From contig CAVTJO010000008.1 in the NCBI GenBank assembly GCA_963734955.1, forward strand, positions 124,001-188,000: a stretch of 64,000 nucleotides of DNA. The letters run 5' to 3'. The first letter of the stretch is position 1, and the number at the start of each line of letters is the position of its first letter. Made by a program: the position numbers and the translations under genes. The DNA is from UBA11986 sp963734955. Its GTDB lineage: Bacteria; Bacteroidota; Ignavibacteria; UBA10030; UBA6906. This document shows, piece after piece, positions 19,423 to 29,722 of the stretch. The notes under the pieces are model-generated. The model did not search any database, was not told the origin of the DNA, and saw nothing but the letters and a program-made list of their open reading frames with translations.

Positions 19423-19490
19423 TTTCATCATCACGTGGGAGTGGCTGCCCTGTGCGCCACGCTTGTACCACTTAATAAGGGACAAATCGT

Positions 19491-20185
19491 ATGAAGCAGA
19501 GCAAGCGGTTCAGAGCGGTTGCCGCAAAAGTTGATGGCAAGAAAGAATATACAATTGATGAAGCGGTGGCACGAGTAAAGGAATGTGCGACCGCAAAGTT
19601 CACGGAGTCTGTCGATATCGCCGTTCGTCTTGGTGTCGATCCCAAAAAGGCTGATCAGGCGGTGAGAGGTACGGTGTCGTTGCCAAACGGTATCGGTCGC
19701 ACCGTCCGCGTTTGGTACTTGCCAAACCACCGCGCGATGAAGAGGCAAAGGCGGCTGGGGCCGATCATGCAGGATTCACCGAATATATTCAGAAGATTCA
19801 AGGTGGATGGGCGGACATCGATGTCATTGTCGCAACCCCTGATGTGATGGGTGAGGTTGGCAAGCTGGGGAAGATTCTCGGACCCCGCGGATTGATGCCG
19901 AACCCGAAGAGTGGAACGGTAACGATGGATGTTGCCAAAGCGGTGACAGAAGTGAAGGCGGGTAAGATCGAGTTCCGCGTGGATAAGGCAGGGATTGTGC
20001 ATGCGAGCGTTGGCAAGGCGAATTTTGAGGGGAAGAAACTCTCTGAGAATATCCACGCATTCCTGAACACCGTCGTTCGTCTGAAACCGGCAACTGCAAA
20101 GGGGACGTACATCAAGAGCATTGCCATTTCGAGCACAATGGGACCGAGCGTGATGATCGACCGCAGCCAGGTCGCTGCCCACTGA
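19491..20185 (+). CDS. rplA: 50S ribosomal protein L1, frameshifted
   Basis: L1 stalk protein. The first frame gives KRFRAVAAKVDGKKEYTIDEAVARVKE...VRGTVSLPNGIGRTVRV; the rest of L1 (VLAKPPRDEEAKAAGAD...GPRGLMPNPKSGTVTMDVAKAV...KGTYIKSIAISSTMGPSV) is in the next frame from about 19712. One additional T in the run at 19711-19713 joins them seamlessly (RV-LVLAK), giving about 231 aa, the normal length. As written the gene would yield a truncated product of 118 aa. Because L1 belongs to a single-copy operon, I regard this as a homopolymer base-calling error rather than a real mutation. Confidence 0.9.
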
Positions 20186-20229
20186 CGCCAAAGAATGTTA
20201 CGCACTCACCAGTACCAGTTCTGCCTATT

Positions 20230-20290
20230 GCCCGGCATCAACATGACCGGGGCTTCTCTCTAGGCACCAACTAGCACCTACGAAAGTAGG
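20230..20290 (+). promoter_or_regulatory. Possible L10 leader hairpins before rplJ
   Basis: The 113-base rplA-rplJ gap holds two hairpins. One is GCCCGG (20230-20235) with CCGGGGC (20247-20253, one bulge); the other is CCTAC-GAAA-GTAGG (20277-20290), whose 3' arm touches the rplJ SD (GGGAGGAAG). In many bacteria L10/L12 bind the rplJ leader to repress translation; this structure fits that role but I cannot match the conserved L10-binding kink-turn by eye. Confidence 0.4.
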
Positions 20291-20298
20291 GAGGAAGA

Positions 20299-20820
20299 AT
20301 GAAACGTTCAGAAAAGGAACAAATCGTTGCAGAGGTCAGCGAGGTCGCTGGCCGGGCAAGCGGGATGTTCTTCACAGACTTTAGCGGGCTCACCGTGGAG
20401 CAGGCGACGGAGTTGCGTCGCGAGTTCCGGAAATCGGGGGTGCAATACCGCGTTGCGAAGAACACGCTTATCCGGAAAGCGCTTGAGAAGCTGGCAGGGT
20501 ACGACAAAGTATTCGACAGGTTGGCCGGTCCGACAGGTGTTGCATTCGCCTTCGATGACGCGGTCGCTCCTGCCAAGATCATCAAGAAATTCTCTGACAA
20601 GCATGGCAAGCTTGGATTGAAAGTCTGCGTGATCGAGAAGCAGGTCTATGACGGCGGCCGACTGGACGAGCTTGCGAAGCTTCCAACCCGTAAGGAGCTC
20701 ATGGCAGGGATCCTCGGGAGCATTCAGTCTCCGTTGGCGGCTGTGCCGACGGTGTTGAATGCAGTCATTCGCGATCTTGTCAGTGTTGTTGATGAAGTCG
20801 GGAAGAAAAAGGCCGCATGA
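20299..20820 (+). CDS. rplJ: 50S ribosomal protein L10
   Basis: 173 aa. N-terminal rRNA-binding domain (FFTDFSGLTVEQATELRREFRKSGVQYRVAKNTLIRKAL) and C-terminal helix that recruits L12 dimers are present. Strong SD (GGAGG) precedes ATG 20299. It anchors the L12 stalk and, with L12, is the likely autogenous regulator of this transcript. Confidence 0.95.
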   Translation: MKRSEKEQIVAEVSEVAGRASGMFFTDFSGLTVEQATELRREFRKSGVQYRVAKNTLIRKALEKLAGYDKVFDRLAGPTGVAFAFDDAVAPAKIIKKFSDKHGKLGLKVCVIEKQVYDGGRLDELAKLPTRKELMAGILGSIQSPLAAVPTVLNAVIRDLVSVVDEVGKKKAA

Positions 20821-20867
20821 CCCGGGTTGGAACTCAGAATTGTTTATATCAATAAGGAGAACATCTA

Positions 20868-21248
20868 ATGTCAGCAGTAGCGGAAATAGTTGATAAGATC
20901 GAGAAACTTACTCTTCTCGAAGCAGTTGAGTTGAAAAAGGCTCTCGAGGACAAGTTTGGTGTCACGGCGGCTGCCCCCGTTATGATGGGTGGGATGATGC
21001 CGGCAGCGGGTGGAGCGGCACCAGCGGTGGAGGAGAAGACCGAGTTCACGGTCGTTCTGAAGGAAGCTGGAGCCCAGAAGATCAATGTGATTAAGGTTGT
21101 GCGTGCAGCAACGGGTTTGGGCCTGAAAGAGGCCAAGGATCTCGTTGATGGCGCGCCGAAGCCTGTGAAAGAAAGTATCTCGAAAGATGATGCAGAAAAG
21201 TTAAAGAAAGAGCTCGAAGAAGCTGGTGCGAAGGTTGAACTGAAGTAG
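20868..21248 (+). CDS. rplL: 50S ribosomal protein L7/L12
   Basis: 126 aa. N-terminal dimerisation domain, Ala/Met/Gly-rich hinge (VMMGGMMPAAGGAAPAVEE) and the factor-binding C-terminal domain EKTEFTVVLKEAGAQKINVIKVVRAATGLGLKEAKDLVDGAPKPVKE. SD AAGGAG precedes ATG 20868. It recruits EF-Tu, EF-G and initiation factors. Confidence 0.96.
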   Translation: MSAVAEIVDKIEKLTLLEAVELKKALEDKFGVTAAAPVMMGGMMPAAGGAAPAVEEKTEFTVVLKEAGAQKINVIKVVRAATGLGLKEAKDLVDGAPKPVKESISKDDAEKLKKELEEAGAKVELK

Positions 21249-21348
21249 ACCGGAGCACGTGGCATTGCCTTTGGGCGCGCATTCAACTTTTTTCTTTCAT
21301 CTGATGTCAGAGATAACGTGACGGTAAACGAGATAATCTTACGCGGTA

Positions 21349-21379
21349 GCCGGTAGCGGGGAGAATTTCCGCTATCGGC
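21349..21379 (+). terminator. rplL-rpoB intergenic hairpin (attenuator-like)
   Basis: In the 198-base gap before rpoB, GCCGGTAGCGG (21349-21359) pairs with CCGCTATCGGC (21369-21379) over 11 bp with one G-T pair and a nine-base loop. Only a weak T-rich stretch (TTCTGTGTT) follows, so it may act as a partial terminator or RNA processing site that lowers rpoBC relative to rplJL, as known for the equivalent E. coli gap. No strong promoter is visible in this gap. Confidence 0.5.
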
Positions 21380-21446
21380 TTCTGTGTTAGTGTGACCGGT
21401 ACTGTCAATGTTGCGTACGTGAACTCAATATGGAGGAGTTGGTCTC

Positions 21447-24400
21447 TTGAAGAACCATTCCAACGGAAGAATCTCATTCGGCAAGATCACGGAGATTGTG
21501 GAAGCTCCGGACTTGCTGAATATCCAACTGGAGTCGTGGGGAAGTTTCCTGCAGTCCGACTTGTCTGCCGCACGGCGGAAAAACAAAGGCCTGCAGGCAG
21601 TGTTCAAAATGAATTTCCCGATCACCGATGCCCGGGAGAATTTTCTCCTCGAGTTCATCGAATACTATGTGGAGAAGCCCAAGTACTCGGTCCCCGAATG
21701 CGAGGAACGCGGGCTTACCTATGCTGTTCCTCTGAAGGCAAAACTGCGGCTCTCCCAGAAGGCGGAGGACGGCAAAGAGCTTCATCAACACCATCGAACA
21801 GGATGTATACCTCGGTAACCTGCCCACAATGACGCATCGCGGCACGTTCATTATCAACGGCGCCGAACGTGTCGTGGTCAGCCAGTTACACAGGTCGCCG
21901 GGAGTGTTCTTCAGTGAGTCGATCCACCCGAATGGGACGCCGATCTATTCTGCCCGCATTATTCCGTTCCGCGGCTCGTGGGTCGAGTTCACAACAGACA
22001 TTAACAATGTCATGTACGCGTACATCGACAGGAAAAAGAAATTTCCCGTCACAACACTTTTGCGTGCTCTGGGCTACTCGTCGGACGACGAGATCCTGGA
22101 GCTGTTCAGTCTCGTGGAGGAAGTCGACGTTCAGAAAGTGGACCTGAACGACTTTCTCGGCCGCGTGATTTGCGGCGATGTTGTCGACAAGAAGACGGGA
22201 GAAATCTTCATCACGAAGGATGCCCCCCTCACCGAGGACAACATCAAGAAGATCAAGAAATCGTCTGTCAAGAAATTACGGCTGCTGAAGCACCAGGGGA
22301 CTGAGACATCTGTTATCGCCAATACGATCCTCAAGGACGCGGTCCGATCGGAAGAAGATGCTCTCGGTGCGATCTACCGACAGCTGCGTTCCGGCGATGC
22401 TCCCGATCTTGACACGGCGAAGAGTCTTATCGACCGGCTCTTCTTCAACGAGAAACGGTACGATCTCGGCGATGTCGGTCGTTATCGTATCAACGGGAAG
22501 CTCAACCTCAATATCCCCGTGACAACGACAACACTGACCAAGCAGGACATCGTCGCGATCATCAACTATCTCATCGAGTTGCAGCAGGGCAAGAAGGCGG
22601 TCGATGACATCGACCATTTGGGGAACCGGCGCGTGCGGACAGTGGGAGAACAGATCGCACAGCAGTTCAATATCGGGCTCGCCCGCATGGCGCGCACGAT
22701 TCGCGAGCGGATGAATATCCGCGACAATGAGAATCTGACGCCACAGGATCTGGTGAATGCACGAACGATCAGCAGCGTCATTAACGCGTTCTTCGGCACG
22801 AACCCGCTCTCGCAATTCATGGACCAGACAAACCCGTTGGCGGAGTTGACCAACAAGCGACGCATGTCCGCTCTTGGGCCCGGCGGTCTGACGAGGGAGC
22901 GTGCCGGGTTCGAGGTCCGCGATGTGCACTATACGCATTACGGCCGCCTCTGCCCGATCGAGACGCCTGAGGGTCCGAATATCGGACTGATCTCTTCGCT
23001 CTGCATCCATGCGCGGGTGAATGAGTTCGGCTTTATCGAAACACCCTACCGCAAGGTGAAGAACGGCCGCGTTCTGGATGAAATCGAGTACCTGAACGCC
23101 GAGCAGGAAGATATGTATACGATTGCCCAGGCGAACGCGCCGTTGGATGCAAAAGGCAACTTCGAGAGCGATCGCATCAAGGCGCGGTATCAGGGTGACT
23201 TCCCCATCGTAAAGCCGGAGGAAGTGCAGTACATGGACGTTGCGCCGAACCAGATTGTAAGTGCCGCAGCAGGCTTGATTCCCTTCCTCGAACATGACGA
23301 CGCGAACCGTGCGCTCATGGGCTCAAATATGCAGCGCCAGTCCGTGCCATTGCTCTGTCCGGAATCGCCCGTCGTGGGGACGGGACTCGAAGAGAAGTCC
23401 GCGCGGGATTCGCGAACGCTCGTCGTAGCGGAACGCAACGGAGTGGTGGATTATGTGGATGCTGATCGTCTTGTGGTGCTGTACGATATCGACGAGAACA
23501 GCACCGAAGCACTGATCTCGTTCGAGGACAAGAAGCGGGTTGAGTACAAGCTGACGAAGTTCTTCCGCACCAATCAGGATACGTGCATCAACCAGAAGGC
23601 GATGGTCAAGCCCGGCGACCGTGTGAAGAAGGGTGACGTCCTGGCCGACGGTCCGGCAACGCAGGGAGGCGAACTTGCGCTTGGGCCGGAACGTGCTGGT
23701 TGCATTCATGCCGTGGCGGGGATACAATTTTGAGGACGCGATCATCGTCAGTGAGCGGATCGTTTCGCAGGATCTCTTTACTTCAATCCACATCGAAGAG
23801 TTTGAGTTGCAGGTCCGTGATACCAAGCGGGGCGAGGAGGAACTGACGCGCGAAATCCCGAATGTGAGCGAGGAAGCAACAAAGGACCTTGACGAAAATG
23901 GTATCGTCCGCATTGGCGCTGAAGTGGTGGAAGGCGACATACTCATCGGCAAAATCACGCCCAAAGGTGAGTCTGATCCGACCCCGGAAGAGAAGCTGTT
24001 GAAGGCCATCTTCGGCGAGAAGGCCGGTGACGTGAAGGATGCATCCCTGAAAGCACCTCCCGGCATGAAGGGTGTGGTGATTTCCACAAAGCTCTTCAGC
24101 CGGAAAAAGAAGGACGCCGAATCGAAGAAGGAGGACAAGCGCAAGAGTGACGCACTCGATCGTCAACGCCGGAAGATTGTCACTGAGCTGCGCGAACGCC
24201 TCGAGACGAAACTCGGCGCGGTGCTAGCCGACGAAAAATCGGTCGGTGTACGGGATACCGACGGCAACGTTGCGTTTCGGGCAGGAACGCAATTCAAGTC
24301 CGATTCATTTGTCGGCTACGAGAATCTCGAGAAGCTTGACTACAACAACGATTGGGTGGAGGACAAACGCAAGAACAGTCTCATCCAGAAGATCTACAGC

Positions 24401-25213
24401 AACTACTTCGACAAGCTTACGACTCTTGAGGAGGAGTTCCGGCACGAGAAGAACAAGATTCAACTCGGTGATGAACTGCCCCCCGGAGTTGTTCAGCTTG
24501 CAAAGGTGTATGTTGCCAAGAAGCGGAAACTCTCCGTCGGTGACAAGATGGCTGGACGCCACGGCAACAAGGGTGTTGTGTCGCGCGTGGTTCCTGTTCA
24601 GGATATGCCGTTCATGCCGGACGGGACACCCGTGGATATCGTGTTGAACCCGCTTGGCGTTCCTTCGCGCATGAACCTCGGTCAGTTGTATGAGACCGCG
24701 CTCGGATGGGCGGCGAAAGCGCTTGGTGTGAAGTATGCATCTCCGATTTTTGATGGTGCCACTTGGGAGGACGTCCAAAAGGAGCTTGAGAAGGCAAGCT
24801 TGAACAAAGCTTCGAAGTCGGTTCTGTTCGATGGCCGGACGGGCGAACAGTTCGATCAGGAAGTCACCGTGGGCTATATCTACATGCTCAAGCTTTCGCA
24901 TCTTGTTGACGACAAGATCCATGCACGCTCCATCGGACCGTATTCACTCATTACCCAGCAACCACTGGGTGGCAAAGCGCAATTCGGTGGTCAGCGGTTT
25001 GGAGAGATGGAAGTGTGGGCGCTGGAAGGCTATGGAGCGGCTCATGTGTTGCAGGAGATGCTCACGGTCAAGAGCGACGACGTCTCCGGTCGTGCGAAAG
25101 TGTACGAGGCGGTTGTCAAGGGAGACAACCTGCCCGAATCGAATGTTCCGGAATCGTTCAATGTTTTGATTCGTGAACTCATGGGTCTCGGTCTTGACGT
25201 GAAGCTGGATTAG
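21447..25213 (+). CDS. rpoB: RNA polymerase beta subunit, two frameshifts
   Basis: Beta subunit of RNA polymerase. Start is TTG 21447 with GGAGGAG at 21432-21438. Three open pieces join to one normal protein of about 1255 aa. The first (to 21779) ends ...LSQKAEDGKE. Removing C21780 continues FINTIEQDVYLGNLPTMTHRGTFIINGAERVVVSQLHRSPGVFF. Removing one G of 23683-23685 joins GELALG to RNVLVAFMPWRGYNFEDAIIVSERIV. The rifampicin region (FFGTNPLSQFMDQTNPLAELTNKRRMSALGPGGL), the active-site KxGDK-type GDKMAGRHGNKGVVSRV and the C-terminal GGQRFGEMEVWALEGYGAAHVLQE are intact. Such an essential protein cannot be split in three, so both breaks are probably sequence errors. Confidence 0.93.
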
Positions 25214-25317
25214 GTGCTGCCGCGGAGCAGGGCTGTCATTAACGACCATGACAACAGAATGGTCGGTCCGTCCCGATGAGTCGGGACTCAACATGACAAT
25301 AGTTTGGAGGAAATTCA

Positions 25318-28300
25318 ATGTCAATGATGCATCAGCAGGACAGGGAAGCACGAAAGAACTTCACCAAGATCAAGATCAGTCTTGCGTCATCCGACATGAT
25401 TCTCCAGCGGTCGCATGGCGAAGTAACGAAACCGGAAACGATCAACTACAGATCGTTCCGTCCTGAAAAGGATGGTCTGTTCTGCGAGAAGATCTTTGGC
25501 CCGGTCCGTGATTGGGAGTGTCACTGCGGGAAATACAAGCGCATCCGGTACCGGGGTATTATTTGCGATCGGTGCGGCGTGGAAGTGACGCAAAAGAGCG
25601 TTCGTCGAGAACGCATGGGGCACATCGCTCTGGCGGTTCCCATCGTTCATATATGGTATTTCCGCTCCCTGCCTTCGAAGATTGGATATATCCTTGGCAT
25701 CTCATCGAAGGATCTCGAGAAGATCATCTACTATGAGTCGTATGTGGTGGTCAATCCCGGAACCACGGGACTCACGAAGAAGGATCTGATCTCGGAAGAC
25801 CAGTATTACGAGATTCTCTCTACGCTACCTGACAGCAACGATGACCTTGAGCCGACGGACAAGAGACGCTTTGTTGCAAAGATCGGTGGCGAGGCGATCA
25901 AGGATCTGTTGAAGCAGGTGGACATCTCGGCACTCTCAGCAGAGCTCCGGGAACAGATTCGGCAGGAGACCTCGGTTCAGAAGAAGCAGGAGGCCCTGAA
26001 GCGGTTGCGCGTTGTAGAGGCATTTCGGGAAGCAGAGGAAGGTGCATCCAACAGGCCCGAGTGGATGGTTCTTGATATCATCCCCGTTATTCCGCCCGAG
26101 TTGCGCCCGCTCGTTCCGCTGGAAGGCGGTCGCTTCGCAACGTCGGATCTCAACGACCTGTATCGTCGAGTGATCATTCGTAACAACCGTCTGAAGCGGC
26201 TCATCGACATCAAGGCCCCCGACGTCATCCTGCGTAACGAGAAGCGCATGCTCCAGGAGGCGGTCGACTCGTTGTTTGACAATTCTCGGCGGGTGAATGC
26301 TGTTCGCAGCGACAACAATCGGGCGCTCAAGTCACTGTCGGACATGTTGAAGGGAAAGCAGGGACGGTTCCGTCAGAACCTCCTGGGTAAACGCGTAGAC
26401 TACTCGGGTCGCTCGGTGATTGTGGTTGGTCCCGAGCTGAAACTTCACGAGTGCGGTCTACCCAAGGACATGGCGGTTGAATTGTTCAAGCCGTTCATTA
26501 TCCGCAAGCTGATCGAGCGTGGAGTCGTGAAGACTGTGAAGAGCGCAAAGAAGATGGTGGACAAAAAGGGTGCCGAAGTGTGGGAGATCCTTGAAAACAT
26601 CATCGACGGACATCCCGTATTGCTGAATCGCGCGCCGACATTGCACCGGCTCGGCATCCAGGCATTCCAGCCCGTGTTGGTTGAAGGCAAGGCGATTCGT
26701 ATCCACCCCATGGTGTGCACGGCATTCAATGCGGACTTCGATGGCGATCAGATGGCGGTACATGTGCCACTCTCGTTCGACGCGCAGCTTGAAGCGCGTA
26801 TCCTTATGCTTTCGAGCCACAATATCCTCTCTCCTGCGAGCGGTGCACCCATCGTCACTCCGACACAGGACCAGGTTCTTGGCTGCTACTATCTCACCAA
26901 GTCAAAGGTCGGGGATGTTGGTGAGGGTCTTCACTTCTCCTCCCTTGGGGAAGTGATCATTGCATATAACTACGGCAAAGTGGGACTGCACGCGCGCATT
27001 CAGGTCCGGATTGACGGGAAGATGGTTGAGACCACTACCGGTCGTGTGATATTTAATCAGATCGTGCCGCAGGAGATCGGCTTCATCAACGAATTGCTGA
27101 ACAAGAAACGCCTCGTGCAGATTATCGCATCCTCGTTCCGCAAGGTGGGGAACCTGAAGACCGCCGAGTTTCTCGACCGCCTCAAGGACATTGGATTCTA
27201 CTATGCGATGAAAGGCGGCCTCTCCGTCAGCCTTGACGATGTGACCATCCCGAAAGAGAAGGAAGAGATCATAGCAAAGGCGCAGAAGAACGTGGACGAG
27301 GTGTACGGACAGTACACACGTGGGTTCATTACCAACGGGGAGCGTTATAATAAGGTAATCGATATTTGGACACGGGCTACAACACGCGTTGCCGAACGGT
27401 TGTTCGAATCGCTGCAACATCACCGCGGCGGATTCAACTCCCTGTACATGATGGTGGACTCCGGAGCACGCGGCTCAAAGGAACAGGTTCGCCAGCTTGC
27501 AGGAATGCGCGGTCTCATGGCAAAGCCTCAGAAGAGCCTTTCGGGTGCCACAGGCGAGTTGATCGAGAACCCGATCATTGCCAACTTCCGAGAAGGCCTG
27601 TCAATTCTGGAGTACTTCATTTCCACCCATGGCGCACGCAAGGGTCTGGCAGATACTGCCTTAAAAACTGCCGATGCCGGATACTTGACACGCAGGTTGG
27701 TGGATGTGGCCCAGGATGCAATCATCGCCATGGTGGACTGTGGTACGATTCGCGGGGTGATTACCGGGGCCTTGAAGGAGGGAGAGGATGTGAAGGAGCC
27801 TCTTGCTGAGCGCATCCTCGGGCGTGTGGCGGTACATGATGTCATCGATCCGATGACGAGGCAGGCGATAGTCAGGGCCGGTGAGCTGATCGACGAAGAG
27901 AAGTCGAACTCCATCGCGGAAACCTCCATCGAGACGGTGGAAATCCGTTCTGTGCTGACATGCGAAGCGAAGCGCGGCATCTGTGCGCAATGCTACGGAC
28001 GCAATCTTACAACGGGCAAGCTCATTCAGGCCGGTGAATCAGTCGGGATCATTGCCGCCCAGTCTATCGGTGAGCCGGGGACACAGTTGACCCTCCGGAC
28101 CTTCCATACAGGTGGTACGGCGAGTTTGATTGCATCACAGTCCCAGGTACCTTCGAAGTTCGACGGCAAGCTCCAATACGAGGGAGTCAAGTATCTCGAG
28201 GTTCCGGATGATGATGAAACAAAGATCATCAGCATCGGGCGGAGTGGTGTGGTGAATGTGCTCGATGACGATAATCGCATGCTCACAAAGTACGATGTGC

Positions 28301-29619
28301 CCTACGGGGCAACGTTGCTGGTAAGGAACGATGCAAAAGTGGCAAAGGGCGAGCTCATTTACGAATGGGATCCCTATAACTCAGTCATCATTTCCGAGCA
28401 TGGCGGAATTGTGAAGTACCAGGATCTGAAAGAGAACGTGACATACCGTGAAGAGCCGGATGAACAGACTGGGCACATTCAGAAGGTAGTCATTGATTCC
28501 CGCGATCGTACATTGAGTCCGACGATCGTCATCGTCGGCCCAAAAGGTCAGAAACTTGCTGCTCCACCAATTCCCACGCGTGCGCACATTGTGGTTGACA
28601 ATGGCCAGGAGATTGGGCCCGGCACGGTGCTGGCGAAGATTCCCCGGGATATCGGCAAGAATCGCGATATCACCGGTGGTCTGCCAAGAGTAACGGAGTT
28701 GTTCGAGGCCAGAAGCCCCGCCGACCCTGCAATAGTTTCTGAGATCGACGGTGTGGTCAGCTTCGGAGGACTGAAGCGGGGATCGCGTGAGGTTATTGTA
28801 ACGAGTCACGACGGCAAGGATGTGAGGAAATATCCCATACCGCAGGGGAAGCACGTCCTGGTTCAGGAGAAGGATCATATCCGCGCTGGTGAGCGACTTT
28901 CGGACGGCGCCATAGATCCGCATGACATCCTCAGGATCAAGGGTGTTGGCGCGGTGCAGGAGTATCTCGTGAACGAGATTCAGGAGGTGTACCGCATTCA
29001 GGGTGTAAAGATCAACGACAAGCACATCGAGATCATCGTGCACCAGATGATGCAAAAGGTGCGTGTCGTCGATTCCGGCGACACGAGGTTTCTTGAAGGA
29101 GATTATGTTGACAAACTGAAGTTTGAGGAGGAAAATGAGAGTCTCCGTGACAAGGTGGTTGTTGTGAGTAAGGGAGATTCGAAGTTCAAGAACGGCCAGA
29201 TTGCCACGAAGAAGAAAGTGCGCGAGGCAAACACTGATCTGAGAAAAAGGGCAAAGAAGGTGGTGGAATACCGTGATGCGGATGCTGCAACATCGGAACC
29301 TGTGCTGCTGGGAATCACTTCGGCGGCGTTATCGACTGATAGCTTTATCTCCGCGGCATCATTCCAGGAGACCACGAAAGTGCTTACCGACGCGGCCATT
29401 GAGGGAAAAGTGGATATGCTGCTTGGCTTGAAGGAAAATGTCATCATGGGTCACTTGATACCAGCAGGTACGGGCATCAAGGACTTCCGTGATCTGCTCA
29501 TTACCGCGAAGGCGGAAGCGTTGCTGTCGTCAGATGTTTCCGTGGGGGAAGAGGTTGAGCAGGAGGTGAGACTAAAGCAGAAAACCGCAGCGACAACTGG
29601 ATCGCTCAGTCAGGGTTGA
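25318..29619 (+). CDS. rpoC: RNA polymerase beta' subunit
   Basis: 1433 aa, intact. The N-terminal zinc ribbon (CHCGKYKRIRYRGIICDRCGVE), the catalytic magnesium loop NADFDGDQM (about residues 471-479), the bridge-helix/trigger-loop region (GLMAKPQKSL...ARKGLADTALKTADAGYLTRRLVDVAQD) and the second zinc site (CEAKRGICAQCYGRNL) are all visible. A good SD (GGAGG) lies before ATG 25318. The gap after rpoB is 104 bases. The C-terminal domain carries a lysine-rich stretch KKKVREANTDLRKRAKKVVEYRDADAA. Forms the catalytic core with RpoB and RpoA (48.0 kb). Confidence 0.97.
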   Translation: MSMMHQQDREARKNFTKIKISLASSDMILQRSHGEVTKPETINYRSFRPEKDGLFCEKIFGPVRDWECHCGKYKRIRYRGIICDRCGVEVTQKSVRRERMGHIALAVPIVHIWYFRSLPSKIGYILGISSKDLEKIIYYESYVVVNPGTTGLTKKDLISEDQYYEILSTLPDSNDDLEPTDKRRFVAKIGGEAIKDLLKQVDISALSAELREQIRQETSVQKKQEALKRLRVVEAFREAEEGASNRPEWMVLDIIPVIPPELRPLVPLEGGRFATSDLNDLYRRVIIRNNRLKRLIDIKAPDVILRNEKRMLQEAVDSLFDNSRRVNAVRSDNNRALKSLSDMLKGKQGRFRQNLLGKRVDYSGRSVIVVGPELKLHECGLPKDMAVELFKPFIIRKLIERGVVKTVKSAKKMVDKKGAEVWEILENIIDGHPVLLNRAPTLHRLGIQAFQPVLVEGKAIRIHPMVCTAFNADFDGDQMAVHVPLSFDAQLEARILMLSSHNILSPASGAPIVTPTQDQVLGCYYLTKSKVGDVGEGLHFSSLGEVIIAYNYGKVGLHARIQVRIDGKMVETTTGRVIFNQIVPQEIGFINELLNKKRLVQIIASSFRKVGNLKTAEFLDRLKDIGFYYAMKGGLSVSLDDVTIPKEKEEIIAKAQKNVDEVYGQYTRGFITNGERYNKVIDIWTRATTRVAERLFESLQHHRGGFNSLYMMVDSGARGSKEQVRQLAGMRGLMAKPQKSLSGATGELIENPIIANFREGLSILEYFISTHGARKGLADTALKTADAGYLTRRLVDVAQDAIIAMVDCGTIRGVITGALKEGEDVKEPLAERILGRVAVHDVIDPMTRQAIVRAGELIDEEKSNSIAETSIETVEIRSVLTCEAKRGICAQCYGRNLTTGKLIQAGESVGIIAAQSIGEPGTQLTLRTFHTGGTASLIASQSQVPSKFDGKLQYEGVKYLEVPDDDETKIISIGRSGVVNVLDDDNRMLTKYDVPYGATLLVRNDAKVAKGELIYEWDPYNSVIISEHGGIVKYQDLKENVTYREEPDEQTGHIQKVVIDSRDRTLSPTIVIVGPKGQKLAAPPIPTRAHIVVDNGQEIGPGTVLAKIPRDIGKNRDITGGLPRVTELFEARSPADPAIVSEIDGVVSFGGLKRGSREVIVTSHDGKDVRKYPIPQGKHVLVQEKDHIRAGERLSDGAIDPHDILRIKGVGAVQEYLVNEIQEVYRIQGVKINDKHIEIIVHQMMQKVRVVDSGDTRFLEGDYVDKLKFEEENESLRDKVVVVSKGDSKFKNGQIATKKKVREANTDLRKRAKKVVEYRDADAATSEPVLLGITSAALSTDSFISAASFQETTKVLTDAAIEGKVDMLLGLKENVIMGHLIPAGTGIKDFRDLLITAKAEALLSSDVSVGEEVEQEVRLKQKTAATTGSLSQG

Positions 29620-29638
29620 GTTGAGATTGGAGTTGTTC

Positions 29639-29667
29639 TTGACAATCCCCGTCTTTTTTTGTAAATT
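29639..29667 (+). promoter_or_regulatory. Sigma-70 promoter of the str cluster
   Basis: TTGACA (29639-29644), a 17-base spacer and TAAATT (29662-29667) lie in the rpoC-rpsL gap, 56 bases before rpsL. The -35 is a perfect consensus. It would give the str/S10/spc genes their own transcription start although the rif and str clusters are contiguous. The T run in the spacer has no hairpin before it, so I do not call a terminator. Confidence 0.7.
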
Positions 29668-29722
29668 CAAAGACTTTCTCCAAGAGCAAAGTCTGTAATG
29701 AGTAAGCTAACAGGAGCGTAGT

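Noticed and set aside
21775..21790. Programmed frameshifting in rpoB
   Set aside because: No slippery sequence or stimulatory structure is evident, and two unrelated sites in one essential gene are better explained by sequence error.
29645..29661. T run after rpoC as a Rho-independent terminator
   Set aside because: No stable stem precedes it; the T run is the spacer of the rpsL promoter.
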